DNA of 64,000 nt from Sporocytophaga myxococcoides (GTDB lineage Bacteria; Bacteroidota; Bacteroidia; Cytophagales; Cytophagaceae): assembly GCF_000775915.1 (NCBI RefSeq), contig NZ_BBLT01000010.1:177320-241319 (forward strand). The letters are read 5' to 3'. Positions within the stretch are counted from its first letter, which is position 1. The number at the start of each line of letters is the position of its first letter. The notes beneath the pieces are model-generated. The model did no database searches and was not told where the DNA came from. It saw only the letters and a program-made list of their open reading frames with translations. The position numbers and the translations under genes are program-made. Of the stretch, positions 45,659 to 55,369 are shown piece by piece.

Positions 45659-47173
45659 ATGCCACAATTTGATTATGTAATTATTGGAAGTGGTCTAGGG
45701 GGGTTATTATGTGCGTACACACTTACCAAAGAAGGGAATTCTGTTTGTATTCTTGAAAAGAACAGACAAATAGGAGGAAATCTTCAGATATTCGTAAGAG
45801 ATAAAGCGATATTTGATACGGGTATCCATTATATAGGAGGTTTGGATGAAGGCCAAAACCTGAATCAATACTTCAGATATTTCGGATTGATGGATAAGCT
45901 AAAGCTGAAAAAACTAGACGAAGATTGTTTTGATGTAGTTTCTTTTGATCATGATGAAAATGAATATCCTTATGCAATGGGTTATGAACGGTTCAGCGAA
46001 AAGCTTATCGAACAATTCCCTTCCGAGAAGGAAGCGATCCAGAAATATTGCACAAAGCTTAGGGAAATAAGTAACTTTTCCCCGCTATATAATTTACGAT
46101 ATAGTGAACAAAGCTTTTTTAATACAGAGTATCTTTCTGTAAATGCTAAAGAATATATTGAATCTATTACTTCTAATGAAATATTGCAGAATGTACTCGC
46201 TGGTACGAATCCATTGTATGCAGGCATTGGAGAAAAAACGCCACTTTATGTACATGGGCTTATAATCAATAGCTATATAGAAAGCGCCTACAAATGCATT
46301 GGTGGAGGGGCTCAGATTGCAACTATATTGACGAAATCAATAAAAGAAATGGGTGGTGAAATCAGGAATTATTCGGAAGTAACTAAATTCTGTTTCAAGG
46401 GTGATGAGATTGAATCAGTGGAGTTGTCAAACGGGGAGAGGGTAGAAGGAAAACGATTCATTTCAAATATCCATCCAAGTAATACACTTGATATGGTTGA
46501 GCCTGGAAAGATCAGAAAGGCATACTCAACAAGGATTCATAGTCTTGAAAATACAAGTTCTGTTTTTATTCTTAATATAGTCTTAAAACCAAAAACGATT
46601 AAATACAGGAACTGCAACATCTATCATTATAAAAATCCTGATGTGTGGAACACTCTGAACTATAATGAAGAAAACTGGCCACTCGGTTACGCATTGTTTT
46701 TTCCTGTAAGCAGACAGGACGAGGAATATGCCGAAAGCCTCACAATAATGGCTTACATGAAATATGAAGATGTTGCTCCCTGGGAATTTTCTTTCCATAC
46801 CATACCTCACCACAGAACGAACAGAGGAGAAGGATATGAGGAATTTAAAATCAGGAAGGCTGAAAAGCTGATTAATGAATTGGAAAAAAGAATTCCAGGA
46901 CTAAGAGGCAAAATCAAATCATACAATACTTCTACTCCTTTAACCTATAGAGATTACATAGGAACCAAAGATGGAAGCATGTATGGAGTAATGAAAGATT
47001 ATAGTGATCCTATCAAAACATTTATACCGACTCGTACCAAAGTGCCAAATCTTTTCTTCACCGGGCAGAATATAAGCCTGCATGGTGTATTAGGAGTTAC
47101 CATCAGTTCAGTTACTACCTGTTCTGAATTTTTTGGTATGGAATATCTGATTAATAAAATCAGTAAGGCTTAA
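45659..47173 (+). CDS. CrtI/phytoene-desaturase-like FAD oxidoreductase
   Basis: 504 residues. The N-terminal FAD-binding site reads IIGSGLGGLLCAYTL with a downstream Glu in ILEKN (about residues 8-34), and the conserved C-terminal FAD motif reads NLFFTGQNISLHGVLG. It belongs to the carotenoid desaturase/isomerase-like amine oxidase superfamily. As the last gene of the pigment array it may oxidise or saturate the polyene or the resorcinol side chain; no carotenoid synthesis genes occur in this window. Its 3' end overlaps the converging hydrolase gene by 66 bp. Confidence 0.87.
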   Translation: MPQFDYVIIGSGLGGLLCAYTLTKEGNSVCILEKNRQIGGNLQIFVRDKAIFDTGIHYIGGLDEGQNLNQYFRYFGLMDKLKLKKLDEDCFDVVSFDHDENEYPYAMGYERFSEKLIEQFPSEKEAIQKYCTKLREISNFSPLYNLRYSEQSFFNTEYLSVNAKEYIESITSNEILQNVLAGTNPLYAGIGEKTPLYVHGLIINSYIESAYKCIGGGAQIATILTKSIKEMGGEIRNYSEVTKFCFKGDEIESVELSNGERVEGKRFISNIHPSNTLDMVEPGKIRKAYSTRIHSLENTSSVFILNIVLKPKTIKYRNCNIYHYKNPDVWNTLNYNEENWPLGYALFFPVSRQDEEYAESLTIMAYMKYEDVAPWEFSFHTIPHHRTNRGEGYEEFKIRKAEKLINELEKRIPGLRGKIKSYNTSTPLTYRDYIGTKDGSMYGVMKDYSDPIKTFIPTRTKVPNLFFTGQNISLHGVLGVTISSVTTCSEFFGMEYLINKISKA

Positions 47174-48274
47174 TTCAGTCATTGGCTTAGCTACAGGAGT
47201 GTTTACATTTGCTTTCTCTTGGGTAATAAAAAAACTGCAATGTGGATTTTTTTCCATTGAGTAATTATTCCTGTTTCTTTTTGCTTTCAGATAGCAACAA
47301 GTTTTATTGTCTGCGGGCAATCCGTGAAGGATCTGATCATAGAAATGTTTAACTGAGGGTGTAAGGTTCATCAGCTCTATATCAATAAAAAAGCTGTGCT
47401 TATGGCCGGCAACATTATCCAGACGGACGTATGTTGCATTTTCAGCAAGAGGCTTTCTGTGTTTTTTACCAAGATAACTCTTGAATGTAAGAAAATAAGC
47501 TCCGGTAAGTATTATATCACGTCTGTTTGAAATGATATATATATCATTTTGAATAGCAATATTTTCTACCCACTTAGAATGTTTTCTTTGTTTCACTGCA
47601 GGTGCATTCATCACTATATTTTCAAAAACTATTGAGGAGTGCTGAAGGCCGGGAGAATTTTTGATCAGCTCATTTCCCAAACTATGTAATAGTAAGGTAT
47701 ACTTGCCAGTGTTATCATGTAAAGCACGATAGGTTTTTATTTCGTTGATCATCTTTCCAAATGAAGCAACAGCATTATTAACGTTAATGATAGAAGTCTG
47801 AAAGTTTTTCCAGAATGGCAACTCTTCATCTTTGGTAGGATAGTCAAATGCTACAAAATTTACACCATAGAGAATGCTCATGCGCAAACCTCCTTCCAGC
47901 ACATCAGCAAATGTTTTTCCATCTCCATGCACATAGAACAGGAAGTCTTTCTTTAAAGGCATTTCAAGAGCTGCTTCTTCAAATGAATTTTTGATTTCCA
48001 GGTTCCAGGTTTTGTTTTTCAACCTTGCAACTACATAATGCAGGTGACATGGTTCATCCTGGTATTTACTGAACAGTTGCAGTTTGTCCGGGGAGAATTT
48101 TCTTGTAGTAATGATGACAACAACCGTATCGGATTCGTTTTTTTTTGTATCGTTAATTTTGATTCTTTCCCAGGGAATATATGTATAACCAGGCTCTTTC
48201 ACCTGCGATTTTGCAGGACTTTCAATTAAGAATGAAAAGCTAAGCAAAAGCAGATAAACCAGATTTTTTAACAT
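47108..48274 (-). CDS. Secreted alpha/beta-hydrolase-like protein
   Basis: 388 residues with a signal peptide (hydrophobic LVYLLLLSFSFLI, cleavage near residue 24). The fold resembles DUF900-type alpha/beta hydrolases: FYVHGDGKTFADV (oxyanion histidine region, about 112-124), the nucleophile elbow LLLHSLGNE (Ser about 193) and a later VAGHKHSFF with the probable catalytic histidine. The last 22 codons overlap the end of the CrtI-like gene on the other strand, so the C-terminal tail may be flexible or the true stop shared by chance. The substrate is unknown. Confidence 0.72.
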   Translation of the reverse strand: MLKNLVYLLLLSFSFLIESPAKSQVKEPGYTYIPWERIKINDTKKNESDTVVVIITTRKFSPDKLQLFSKYQDEPCHLHYVVARLKNKTWNLEIKNSFEEAALEMPLKKDFLFYVHGDGKTFADVLEGGLRMSILYGVNFVAFDYPTKDEELPFWKNFQTSIINVNNAVASFGKMINEIKTYRALHDNTGKYTLLLHSLGNELIKNSPGLQHSSIVFENIVMNAPAVKQRKHSKWVENIAIQNDIYIISNRRDIILTGAYFLTFKSYLGKKHRKPLAENATYVRLDNVAGHKHSFFIDIELMNLTPSVKHFYDQILHGLPADNKTCCYLKAKRNRNNYSMEKNPHCSFFITQEKANVNTPVAKPMTELSLTDFINQIFHTKKFRTGSN

Positions 48275-48297
48275 AAATTCAATATCTCCCCCTGATT

Positions 48298-48317
48298 CTT
48301 ACTTATATTAAAGTAAG
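48298..48317. repeat. Inverted repeat upstream of the hydrolase gene
   Basis: Seven-base arms CTTACTT and AAGTAAG separated by ATATTA, 24 bp upstream of the minus-strand hydrolase start. A possible operator; no regulator is assigned. Confidence 0.3.
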
Positions 48318-48458
48318 TCTACAGAAGAGAGAATTGTTTTTATGAAGTACTTATGCTTTTGCAGCCCAGGTTCTTGTGAGGTGCATGTGTAGTTCAGATT
48401 TTCATTGATTTGTGAGAACACAAATTTTAATTCCAGACCTCAGGGGAATTATTGAAAA

Positions 48459-49718
48459 TCACCTCAGATTTTCAGAAAATTCATCTGGCTTAAATTCCTT
48501 TTCCCATTTCGCTATAACCAAGGTAGCTACCGTATTTCCTATGAGATTGGTAATTGCCCTGGCCTCGGACATAAATCTGTCTACACCCAAAAGCAGGGCA
48601 ATACCAGCTACAGGAAGTTTATCTATAGATGAAAGTGTTGCAGCAAGGACAATAAAACCTCCTCCGGTTACAGCAGCAGCTCCTTTGGAAGTAAGCATGA
48701 GTATGCCAAGTAGTACTATCTCATCCCAAAGACTTATCTGAGTGTTGGTTGCATAAGCAATGAACATGGTAGCCATGGTGAGGTAAATAGAAGTGCCATC
48801 CAGGTTAAAAGTATAGCCTGCCGGTATTACCAGTCCTGTAATAGATTGAGAACAACCTGCCTTCTCCATTTTTTTCATTAATCCAGGTAAGGCAGGTTCC
48901 GAGGAACTGGTGCCAAGCACAAGAAATATTTCTTCTTTTATATATTTTAAAATCCGAATAATAGAAAAGCCAGAAAGCCAGCTTATTATTCCCAGAATAA
49001 CAAAGACAAAAAAGAGGCAGGTCAGGTAAACAGATGCCATGAGCTCTCCCAGGGATAATAAACTCTCAATGCCATATTTACCAATAGTAAAAGCCATAGC
49101 CCCAAAGGCTCCTACTGGTGCAGCCTTCAGAATAATTGAGACTACCCGAAAGAAGAAATGATTGAAGTAATCTATTCCTTTTACGAGTGGATCCCTGTAT
49201 GCACCCATTCTCGAAATTGCAAATCCTGAAAGAATACCTAGAAAAAGCACCTGAAGGATTTTACCTTCAGCAAAAGCTCCGAAAAAGGAATCAGGGATAA
49301 TGTCCAGAAAAAAGGTAGTTGTATCAAATTTTTTGGCTGATTCTGTATAACTCTCAATGCCTGAAATATCAAGGGTGACCGGATTGACATTCATACCTTG
49401 GCCTGGTTTTAGGAATTTAGCAACAATAAGCCCTATAACAAGGGCAAGAGTACTAATTATTTCAAAGTATATAAATGCTTTAAATCCTATTCTTCCTATT
49501 TTCTTATTTTCCTTGACACTTGCGATACCAGAAGCAACAGTAGTGAAAATAACCCCCGGAACAATCATTTTAATAAGCTTAATAAAAGCATCACCAAGAG
49601 GTTTTAACTTTGCTCCCGTTGACGGAAAAAAGTATCCTGTTAATACTCCTGCCACTATAGCAATCAGGACATAAAAGTAAAGTGTTTGATAAAATTTTTT
49701 AGCAGGAGCTGTTTCCAT
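48459..49718 (-). CDS. Dicarboxylate/amino acid:cation symporter (DAACS family)
   Basis: 419 residues with about eight membrane helices and two hairpin loops typical of GltP/DctA transporters. The serine-rich hairpin [11 protein letters not shown], the FNLDGTSIY motif (NMDGT equivalent) and the [13 protein letters not shown] segment with its Asp/Arg substrate-binding site are present. It takes up C4-dicarboxylates or glutamate with H+ or Na+. The arginine in the last helix fits either acid class. The gene is divergent from a lipid kinase and has its own promoter region. Confidence 0.92.
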   Translation of the reverse strand: METAPAKKFYQTLYFYVLIAIVAGVLTGYFFPSTGAKLKPLGDAFIKLIKMIVPGVIFTTVASGIASVKENKKIGRIGFKAFIYFEIISTLALVIGLIVAKFLKPGQGMNVNPVTLDISGIESYTESAKKFDTTTFFLDIIPDSFFGAFAEGKILQVLFLGILSGFAISRMGAYRDPLVKGIDYFNHFFFRVVSIILKAAPVGAFGAMAFTIGKYGIESLLSLGELMASVYLTCLFFVFVILGIISWLSGFSIIRILKYIKEEIFLVLGTSSSEPALPGLMKKMEKAGCSQSITGLVIPAGYTFNLDGTSIYLTMATMFIAYATNTQISLWDEIVLLGILMLTSKGAAAVTGGGFIVLAATLSSIDKLPVAGIALLLGVDRFMSEARAITNLIGNTVATLVIAKWEKEFKPDEFSENLR

Positions 49719-49887
49719 CTCTATTTAATAATTTAATATAGGGCGTAATTAAAAATAAAATTAAGCAATTATTATTTTATAAAAATTCAGCTATTCAATA
49801 TCCTTGGAATTAAGATTATATATGTGAAGTGAGGAATATGTCGTATTTTCGAGGAACAGATTTGTTGGTTGGAAAGGAAATAACTAA

Positions 49888-50772
49888 ATGAAACAAAAAC
49901 CAGAGCGATTTTTCTTTATTATTAATCCTATTGCAGGAGTAAGAAGTAAGGAGGATATTCCCCGGAAAATAAAAGAAGTATTCAGCGGCTCGGAAAAGTA
50001 TTATGAAATTGCATTTACCAAATTCAAAGGTCATGCAACAGAACTGGCTCAGGAAGCGGTAAATAATAACTTTGATGCCGTTGTTGCTGTGGGAGGTGAT
50101 GGTACAATCAATGAAGTAGCCACAGGGCTTATAGGGCAAACACCTGCTTTGGGGATAATACCGCTTGGTTCAGGTAATGGTCTTGCAAGACATTTAAAGG
50201 TTCCGATACATATTCAAAATTCAATTAAATATCTTCTTGACTCAGCTCCTGTTTCTATCGATCACTGTAGGTTAAATAATTTACCATTTTTTTGCACGGC
50301 AGGGGTAGGCTTTGATGCTCTGATCGGAAAAGTCTTTTCTGAACAGAAAACCAGAGGATTCTCTACTTATCTGAAAACTGTCATTACCGAATATAAAAGC
50401 TATAAATGTGAAACTTATAAAATCTCTCTGGATGGAAAAGAAATAGAAATGGAAGCATTTCTTTTAAGTTTTGCCAACGCCTCACAATATGGTAACAATG
50501 TATTTATTGCTCCTCAGGCAAGTCTGCAGGACGGTTACATTGATGTCTGTATGATGCATCCTTTTCCATCAAGCTCACTTTTGAATCTCGGATTTAAGTT
50601 GTTCACCAAAAAAGTGAATAAATTTCACTATCTGGACATTATTAAAGCTAAAAATATTGAAATAGAAAGAGAGTCATCTGGTCCGGTACATCTTGATGGA
50701 GAACCTGTGTATATGGATTCCCGATTAAAAATATCAATTGTTCCTAATAGTTTAAGAGTTTTGTCAATATGA
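49888..50772 (+). CDS. Diacylglycerol kinase-like lipid kinase (YegS/DagK family)
   Basis: 294 residues. The catalytic domain contains FIINPIAG near the N-terminus, the nucleotide-binding [17 protein letters not shown] and the [11 protein letters not shown] motif. The C-terminal beta-sandwich includes [11 protein letters not shown]. Such enzymes phosphorylate diacylglycerol or related lipids at the inner membrane. The stop overlaps the next gene, a SUI1-like factor, by 4 bp, so the two are coupled. Confidence 0.92.
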   Translation: MKQKPERFFFIINPIAGVRSKEDIPRKIKEVFSGSEKYYEIAFTKFKGHATELAQEAVNNNFDAVVAVGGDGTINEVATGLIGQTPALGIIPLGSGNGLARHLKVPIHIQNSIKYLLDSAPVSIDHCRLNNLPFFCTAGVGFDALIGKVFSEQKTRGFSTYLKTVITEYKSYKCETYKISLDGKEIEMEAFLLSFANASQYGNNVFIAPQASLQDGYIDVCMMHPFPSSSLLNLGFKLFTKKVNKFHYLDIIKAKNIEIERESSGPVHLDGEPVYMDSRLKISIVPNSLRVLSI

Positions 50773-51110
50773 AAAAAAATAAGAAGAACAGAGACGGTGT
50801 GGTATTTTCTACCAACCCTGAATTTGAATACCAATATAATCAGGAAGAAGAAGTTACGACCTTACCTCCCCAGCAACAAGATCTCAGAATACAGCTGGAC
50901 AGAAAAGGTGGAGGAAAAGTTGTTACAGCTGTTACTCAGTTTGTAGGCAAAGCTGAAGATCTTGAAACATTAGGCAAAGAGTTAAAACAGAAATGCGGTG
51001 TAGGGGGAAGTGTGAAAGACGGTGAGATATTGATACAAGGAGACGTCAGAGATAAAGTCATGGCCTACCTTCAAAGCAAAGGTTATAAAGTAAAGAAAAT
51101 AGGAGGTTAA
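50769..51110 (+). CDS. SUI1/eIF1-like translation factor (YciH type)
   Basis: 113 residues. Residues about 35-112 form the SUI1 fold, with the [16 protein letters not shown] strand pair, [15 protein letters not shown] and the end [17 protein letters not shown]. Bacterial YciH proteins bind the small ribosomal subunit and can affect start-site choice. It is translationally coupled to a lipid kinase and followed by a strong terminator. The functional link between them is unknown. Confidence 0.9.
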   Translation: MKKNKKNRDGVVFSTNPEFEYQYNQEEEVTTLPPQQQDLRIQLDRKGGGKVVTAVTQFVGKAEDLETLGKELKQKCGVGGSVKDGEILIQGDVRDKVMAYLQSKGYKVKKIGG

Positions 51111-51131
51111 ACTAGATGAAGTCAATTTTTT

Positions 51132-51166
51132 AAAAGCTGAGCATTGAATTGTGCTCAGCTTTTTTA
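51132..51166 (+). terminator. Rho-independent terminator
   Basis: A perfect 12-bp stem (51132-51143 with 51152-51163), 8-base loop and T-rich tail, 21 bp after the SUI1 gene stop. Confidence 0.9.
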
Positions 51167-51296
51167 TTTAGTATTTTTTTGTTTTCAATATTATTTGAGT
51201 AACTCTTAAGATGTTGATTTTTAAGTTGATTTGCGGGGCGGTTCCAACAATTTGATTTTTAAAACTGTTGCATTTAAAGATATAAGAAACTGATTA

Positions 51297-52226
51297 ATGG
51301 AAAGAATACTTGTGCCCGTGGATTTTTCTGTTTACTCACAAAAAGCTCTTGAAGCAGCAGCATATATCGCTTTGCAAAAGAAATGTGAAGTGAAGCTGCT
51401 CCATGTAGTGCAGCAAGTGTATGTACCAAAAATAGGTTCTTTTGGTGATCCATTGTTTGAAGATGAACTGCAGATGGATTATCAGGCAAGAATAATGGAA
51501 GTAAAGCAAAGACTGTTAAAGGGCTTTGTAGACCGTCTTAAGTCAAAAGGTATTAAGTCAAGCGGTATCATTGTTCAGGGGAAAGTTTCAAAAGAAGTCC
51601 TTCTGCATGCTGCAGATGAAGAGATAGATCTGATCATAGTGGGTAAGAAGGGAGAAAGTGATATTGAAGAAGTCCTATTCGGATCCACTACTTTAAAATT
51701 GATCAGAAAGGCTGCTGTTCCACTATTGATATTGAAGAATACAGAGGTTCCTTTTAAAGTTGAAACAATTGTTTTTGCATCAGACTTTGAAGAACCTGTT
51801 CATAAAATAGTTGGAAAGGTAAAAAGTATGGCAGAGGCATTTAAGGCTAACCTGCATTTTCTGAAGGTTAATACTCCTTCAAATAGTATTTCTGAAGCGA
51901 AGATACAGAAGACACTTGATGAGATCAGGGATGATTTTAAGTTAGAAAATAATCCCATACATCTGGTTTCGGATAAAACGGAGGAAGAAGGTATTTTGCA
52001 TTTTACAAAACAAGTGAATGCGGATGTAGTCTGCCTTGTTAGTCATGAAAAGAAAGGACTGAAGAGGATTTTCAGTGACAGTATTTCAGAAAATATTGTA
52101 AAAGAATCTGATTGTGCGATTGTAATATATAAACTTAGAAAAGAAATGTCTGCCGGAAAAGCGGCAGTTAAACAAGAAAGGAAAATGAGTATAAAAGACC
52201 GACAGCGTTATAGAGAAGATTTGTGA
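51297..52226 (+). CDS. Tandem universal stress protein
   Basis: 309 residues with two Usp domains. Domain 1 (about 1-147) begins ILVPVDFSVYSQKALEAA and contains IIVGKKGESDIEEVLFGSTT, which matches the G-2x-G-9x-G(S/T) ATP-binding pattern. Domain 2 (about 155-280) starts TIVFASDFEEP and has VSHEKKGLKRIFSDS, a less perfect ATP site. It is cytoplasmic and probably stress-responsive. The next gene, a lipoprotein, starts 13 bp after its stop. Confidence 0.9.
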   Translation: MERILVPVDFSVYSQKALEAAAYIALQKKCEVKLLHVVQQVYVPKIGSFGDPLFEDELQMDYQARIMEVKQRLLKGFVDRLKSKGIKSSGIIVQGKVSKEVLLHAADEEIDLIIVGKKGESDIEEVLFGSTTLKLIRKAAVPLLILKNTEVPFKVETIVFASDFEEPVHKIVGKVKSMAEAFKANLHFLKVNTPSNSISEAKIQKTLDEIRDDFKLENNPIHLVSDKTEEEGILHFTKQVNADVVCLVSHEKKGLKRIFSDSISENIVKESDCAIVIYKLRKEMSAGKAAVKQERKMSIKDRQRYREDL

Positions 52227-52239
52227 GATTGATAAAGTG

Positions 52240-52644
52240 ATGAAAGAGATGAAAAAGATAAACATAGTTACTTCTGTTATAGGATTTGCCTTTATTGGCG
52301 GAATTTACCTTTCAGGTTGTGAGGAAAGAAAAACAGAAGCAGGACATAGTGATTCAGCAACTTCAATGTATTCTCAACAGGAAAACCAGAATAAGAAGGA
52401 AACTTCAAAAGCTGAAATGGAGGAAGAGAAAGAGAAGTTAGAAAATAAAATAGAAGCTTTGGAGAAAAAGGCTGATAAAAAAGCAGACAAAGGCTCTAAG
52501 GTAATGAAACAGAAATTTACAGCTTTAAAGAAGGAAGTGCAAGGATACAATATTGATTCTACCAAAGCAGATGCAGAGGAGGGATGGACCCGATTCAAAT
52601 TAAAAGTAGAGACGGCTGTAGACAGTCTTGAAAAAAAGATCTGA
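52240..52644 (+). CDS. Small coiled-coil lipoprotein
   Basis: 134 residues from ATG 52240 (an adjacent GTG at 52237 is possible). The lipobox is YLSGC. The mature part is dominated by Glu/Lys-rich heptads (about 55-90), predicted to form a coiled coil, followed by a short region ending in DSLEKKI. It may be an envelope stress or spacer protein, in line with the universal stress gene just upstream. No named family. Its stop codon lies inside a bidirectional terminator. Confidence 0.72.
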   Translation: MKEMKKINIVTSVIGFAFIGGIYLSGCEERKTEAGHSDSATSMYSQQENQNKKETSKAEMEEEKEKLENKIEALEKKADKKADKGSKVMKQKFTALKKEVQGYNIDSTKADAEEGWTRFKLKVETAVDSLEKKI

Positions 52645-52660
52645 TTATATCAGATCTTTT
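52634..52660. terminator. Bidirectional terminator overlapping two stop codons
   Basis: A perfect 12-bp stem (52634-52645 with 52649-52660) and 3-base loop, with A-tracts and T-tracts on both sides. It contains the stop of the plus-strand lipoprotein and of the minus-strand kdsB, serving both genes. Confidence 0.85.
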
Positions 52661-53379
52661 ATTTTTTCCAGGTCAGAAGGAACATCTATTCCCACACTCT
52701 CATAAGTTGTAATCTCTACTTTTATTTTAAATCCATTCTCCAGCCATCTTAATTGTTCCAGAGATTCTGATTTCTCCAGACTGCCGGTCTCAAGAGAAGT
52801 GATCGCCTTAAGAATATCTGACCGATAAGCATAGATACCGATGTGCTTGTAAAATGCGGCTTTCGAAAGCCATTGCTCAGGTTCAGCCCCTCTTATGTAT
52901 GGAATGGTCTGACGGCTGAAGTATATAGCTTCTTTATATTTATCAAAAATAACTTTTGGTGTATTATGGTTGAATAGGGTTTCCTGGTCTTCTATCTTTT
53001 TAACTAAAGTAGCCAGTTCAGTTTCTTGGTTAAGTGCAGAAGCCAAAAGGTCAATCTGCTCAGGGTGAATGAATGGCTCATCTCCCTGAATATTAATAAC
53101 AAAATCAAAATTGCCCGAAGTTTTTTCCAATGCTTCAAAGCACCTGTCAGTTCCGCTTGGATGTTCTTCTTTTGTCATGACAACATTCCCACCGAAACTT
53201 TTCACATGGTCAAATATTTCATTATTGTCAGTGGCTACAACAACATTGGAAAGTAGTTTTGCTTTTTTAGCCTGTTCATAAACCCTTCTGATCATTGATT
53301 TTCCACCTATATCTATCAAAGGTTTAGCAGGAAATCTGGTAGAAGCATATCTCGCAGGAATTATTCCTAGTATATTCAT
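52645..53379 (-). CDS. kdsB: 3-deoxy-manno-octulosonate cytidylyltransferase
   Basis: 244 residues. It activates Kdo with CTP to CMP-Kdo for lipopolysaccharide core synthesis in the cytoplasm. The signature IPARYASTRFPAKPL at residues 6-20, the VATDN segment, and NIQGDEPFI with the metal-binding aspartate are all present. The length is typical. It is the only lipopolysaccharide gene in this stretch, transcribed on its own, converging with a lipoprotein gene through a shared terminator. Confidence 0.95.
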   Translation of the reverse strand: MNILGIIPARYASTRFPAKPLIDIGGKSMIRRVYEQAKKAKLLSNVVVATDNNEIFDHVKSFGGNVVMTKEEHPSGTDRCFEALEKTSGNFDFVINIQGDEPFIHPEQIDLLASALNQETELATLVKKIEDQETLFNHNTPKVIFDKYKEAIYFSRQTIPYIRGAEPEQWLSKAAFYKHIGIYAYRSDILKAITSLETGSLEKSESLEQLRWLENGFKIKVEITTYESVGIDVPSDLEKIKDLI

Positions 53380-53458
53380 TCTTTAAAATTATTCTTAAGA
53401 ATTCAATTAAATTATTGGATTATTTATTCAGTTTTCTTCACCACTCGAAATAGACCTT

Positions 53459-53489
53459 ATCCTGAAGTCTTCTGCCGAAGGTGAAGGAT
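53459..53489. repeat. Imperfect palindromic intergenic element
   Basis: Arms ATCCT/AGGAT and CTTC/GAAG surround a short loop in the intergenic DNA between kdsB and the next gene. It looks like the short dispersed palindromes often found in these genomes, but only one copy is seen here, so its repeat status is unproven. Confidence 0.3.
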
Positions 53490-53570
53490 TTCAATATCTT
53501 CATGCAATTTGTTCTCATGCTTCAAGCAAACTTTGTTTCATCTTCACTTTACGCTTTCTGCTTGTTTTCC

Positions 53571-53600
53571 TTTGTAAACCTTATCAAATGCTTATTTTTG
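53571..53600 (+). promoter_or_regulatory. Bacteroidota housekeeping promoter
   Basis: TTTG at 53571-53574 and TATTTTTG at 53593-53600, separated by 18 bp, fit the TTTG...TAnnTTTG consensus of the primary sigma factor in this phylum. It lies 21 bp before the TTG start of the next gene. Confidence 0.6.
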
Positions 53601-53621
53601 CAGAAAAAATACAAATAAAGC

Positions 53622-54434
53622 TTGTCGACACAAAATCTAACTTCCTTTTCTTTTGACGGACTGATCTGGAAAGTAATTCCCGATGAGATAAATCATTTGC
53701 TTGTAGTAGAATATAGAAATTCCGATGAGCATCTTGCTGATTTCAGTGCAATAGATTTGAAGAAGAAAAAAATAAAATGGCAGGGGATAAAAAAAAATGA
53801 GCCATGGTGGATTGGATTGGGGGCTGTTAAAGACGGATACATTTACCTGCACGGTTTTAAAGACATACAAAATCCGGAGCATAAAGGAATCATTTCTGTT
53901 GCATCGGACTCTGGCAAGGTATTGTGGGAAGAAAAGACATTAAGTTTTGGAGGGGTGTTTTCAGAGGGGATTCTTGCTTTGCAAAATGAGGAGGAAGAAA
54001 ATAAGGTCTACTTTTTGCTTGACCTCAAAACCGGTAAGCAAAAGAAAGAATATTCTGATGTAGAAGTCTTAAAAAAACTTAATCAGGTCTTTCGTGAAAA
54101 GCAGAAAAGTAACATTCAAAATGCACTGCATTTTACTCCGGAGAGTGAATATTTTCCAAAACTATCTGAGTATGTGCAGGAAGTAACGGGTGAACAAACC
54201 TCATTGGCCTTTGACTATGCTGAGTATAAAAATTTTATAATTATTTCTTATTATATTTACTCAGATAATAAACTTCAAAATCTCCTGTTAATAGCCAATG
54301 AAGAGGGAGATGTGCTTTGGAAAGAAATCCTTGATAAAAGTCCTAAGGGAGTAGGCATGGATACTTTCTTTTTGCTGGAGAATGCTGTAATTTTTGTTAA
54401 AGAAAAAAAGGAACTGATAATTTATGAATTATAA
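53622..54434 (+). CDS. Conserved hypothetical protein, beta-propeller-like
   Basis: 270 residues, TTG start (53622), no signal peptide. Repeated strands such as GYIYLHGFKD, GIISVASDSGKVLWEEK and NLLLIANEEGDVLWKE look like PQQ- or WD-type blades, about three or four. It may correspond to the DUF4905 family of this phylum; I recall only the overall pattern, so this is uncertain. It is preceded by a good promoter and overlaps the start of a LysM protein gene by 11 bp, indicating translational coupling. Confidence 0.6.
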   Translation: MSTQNLTSFSFDGLIWKVIPDEINHLLVVEYRNSDEHLADFSAIDLKKKKIKWQGIKKNEPWWIGLGAVKDGYIYLHGFKDIQNPEHKGIISVASDSGKVLWEEKTLSFGGVFSEGILALQNEEEENKVYFLLDLKTGKQKKEYSDVEVLKKLNQVFREKQKSNIQNALHFTPESEYFPKLSEYVQEVTGEQTSLAFDYAEYKNFIIISYYIYSDNKLQNLLLIANEEGDVLWKEILDKSPKGVGMDTFFLLENAVIFVKEKKELIIYEL

Positions 54435-55314
54435 AGGTGTATCTCTGTTGAAGAATGTTTTGATCCTGATTTTATTTATCTCTTTGTCTGACGTGTTTGC
54501 TGGTGTACAGGATTCTATCGGGCTAGAGAAGAAGGATTCGAAAGTATTTGTGCTTCATAAAGCAGATCCTAAAGAAACTTTATATTCAATTTCAAGAAAA
54601 TATAAAGTGACTGTAGATGAATTAAATAAAAATAATCCGGAATTGTCAGCGGGGTTAAAGGTAGGTCAAATCATTCGTATACCTTATAAAGGATCGGTTG
54701 CGGTAGTTTCTTCAACTCCAGAATCTGCTGTATCATCCTCTTCTGGGAGTGCTGGAGGAACACATACAGTTGAACCAAAAGAAACACTTTATTCACTTTC
54801 CAGGAAATACAATGTTACTGTTGATGAAATAAGAAAAGCGAATCCCGGACTTGCTGAATTAAAGGTAGGTCAAACTATTAATATACCAGGGAAAGCAGGT
54901 GGAACAAGCAATGCAAGTGCATCTAGAGAAGTTCCTAAATCTGAAGTCAAAAAGGACGAGAATAAAACTTCTTCAACCCCAAAACCTACTACAAAAAATA
55001 CCAAAGAGCAGGAGTCTGTATTTGTACCCCCAACAGATAATTTTAATAAAGTTACAGAAAGTGGTTTTGCTGAAGTAATTGAAGGAAATAATGATTCTCC
55101 CAAATATCTTGCCTTGCACAAAACGGCTCCTATAGGCACTATTATTCAGGTGAAGAATGAAGCAAATGGACAGAAGTTGTTTGTTCGTGTTATAGGAAAG
55201 CTTCAGAATGGAAATGTTGAAGATAAGGTTATTATCAAGATCTCTCAGAAAGCATACGAGCGTTTATCCGGGGTAGATAAAAAGATTCCCGTTCAGATAT
55301 CGTACATACCATAA
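54424..55314 (+). CDS. LysM protein with C-terminal RlpA-like double-psi barrel
   Basis: 296 residues with an N-terminal signal segment (NVLILILFISLSDVFA). Two LysM domains (about 42-88 and 115-158) contain the matching motifs ETLYSISRKYKVTVDELNK and ETLYSLSRKYNVTVDEIRK, which bind peptidoglycan. A Ser/Lys/Thr-rich linker leads to a C-terminal double-psi beta-barrel like RlpA (about 210-295: GTIIQVKNEANGQKLFVRVI). It is likely a periplasmic cell-wall-binding protein, maybe a lytic or scaffold factor. The start overlaps the previous gene by 11 bp. Confidence 0.85.
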   Translation: MNYKGVSLLKNVLILILFISLSDVFAGVQDSIGLEKKDSKVFVLHKADPKETLYSISRKYKVTVDELNKNNPELSAGLKVGQIIRIPYKGSVAVVSSTPESAVSSSSGSAGGTHTVEPKETLYSLSRKYNVTVDEIRKANPGLAELKVGQTINIPGKAGGTSNASASREVPKSEVKKDENKTSSTPKPTTKNTKEQESVFVPPTDNFNKVTESGFAEVIEGNNDSPKYLALHKTAPIGTIIQVKNEANGQKLFVRVIGKLQNGNVEDKVIIKISQKAYERLSGVDKKIPVQISYIP

Positions 55315-55369
55315 AGTTTTAAGTTAAAAGTTTGTCTTGGTTTTGCCATTACTAAACTTCGTTTCGCAC

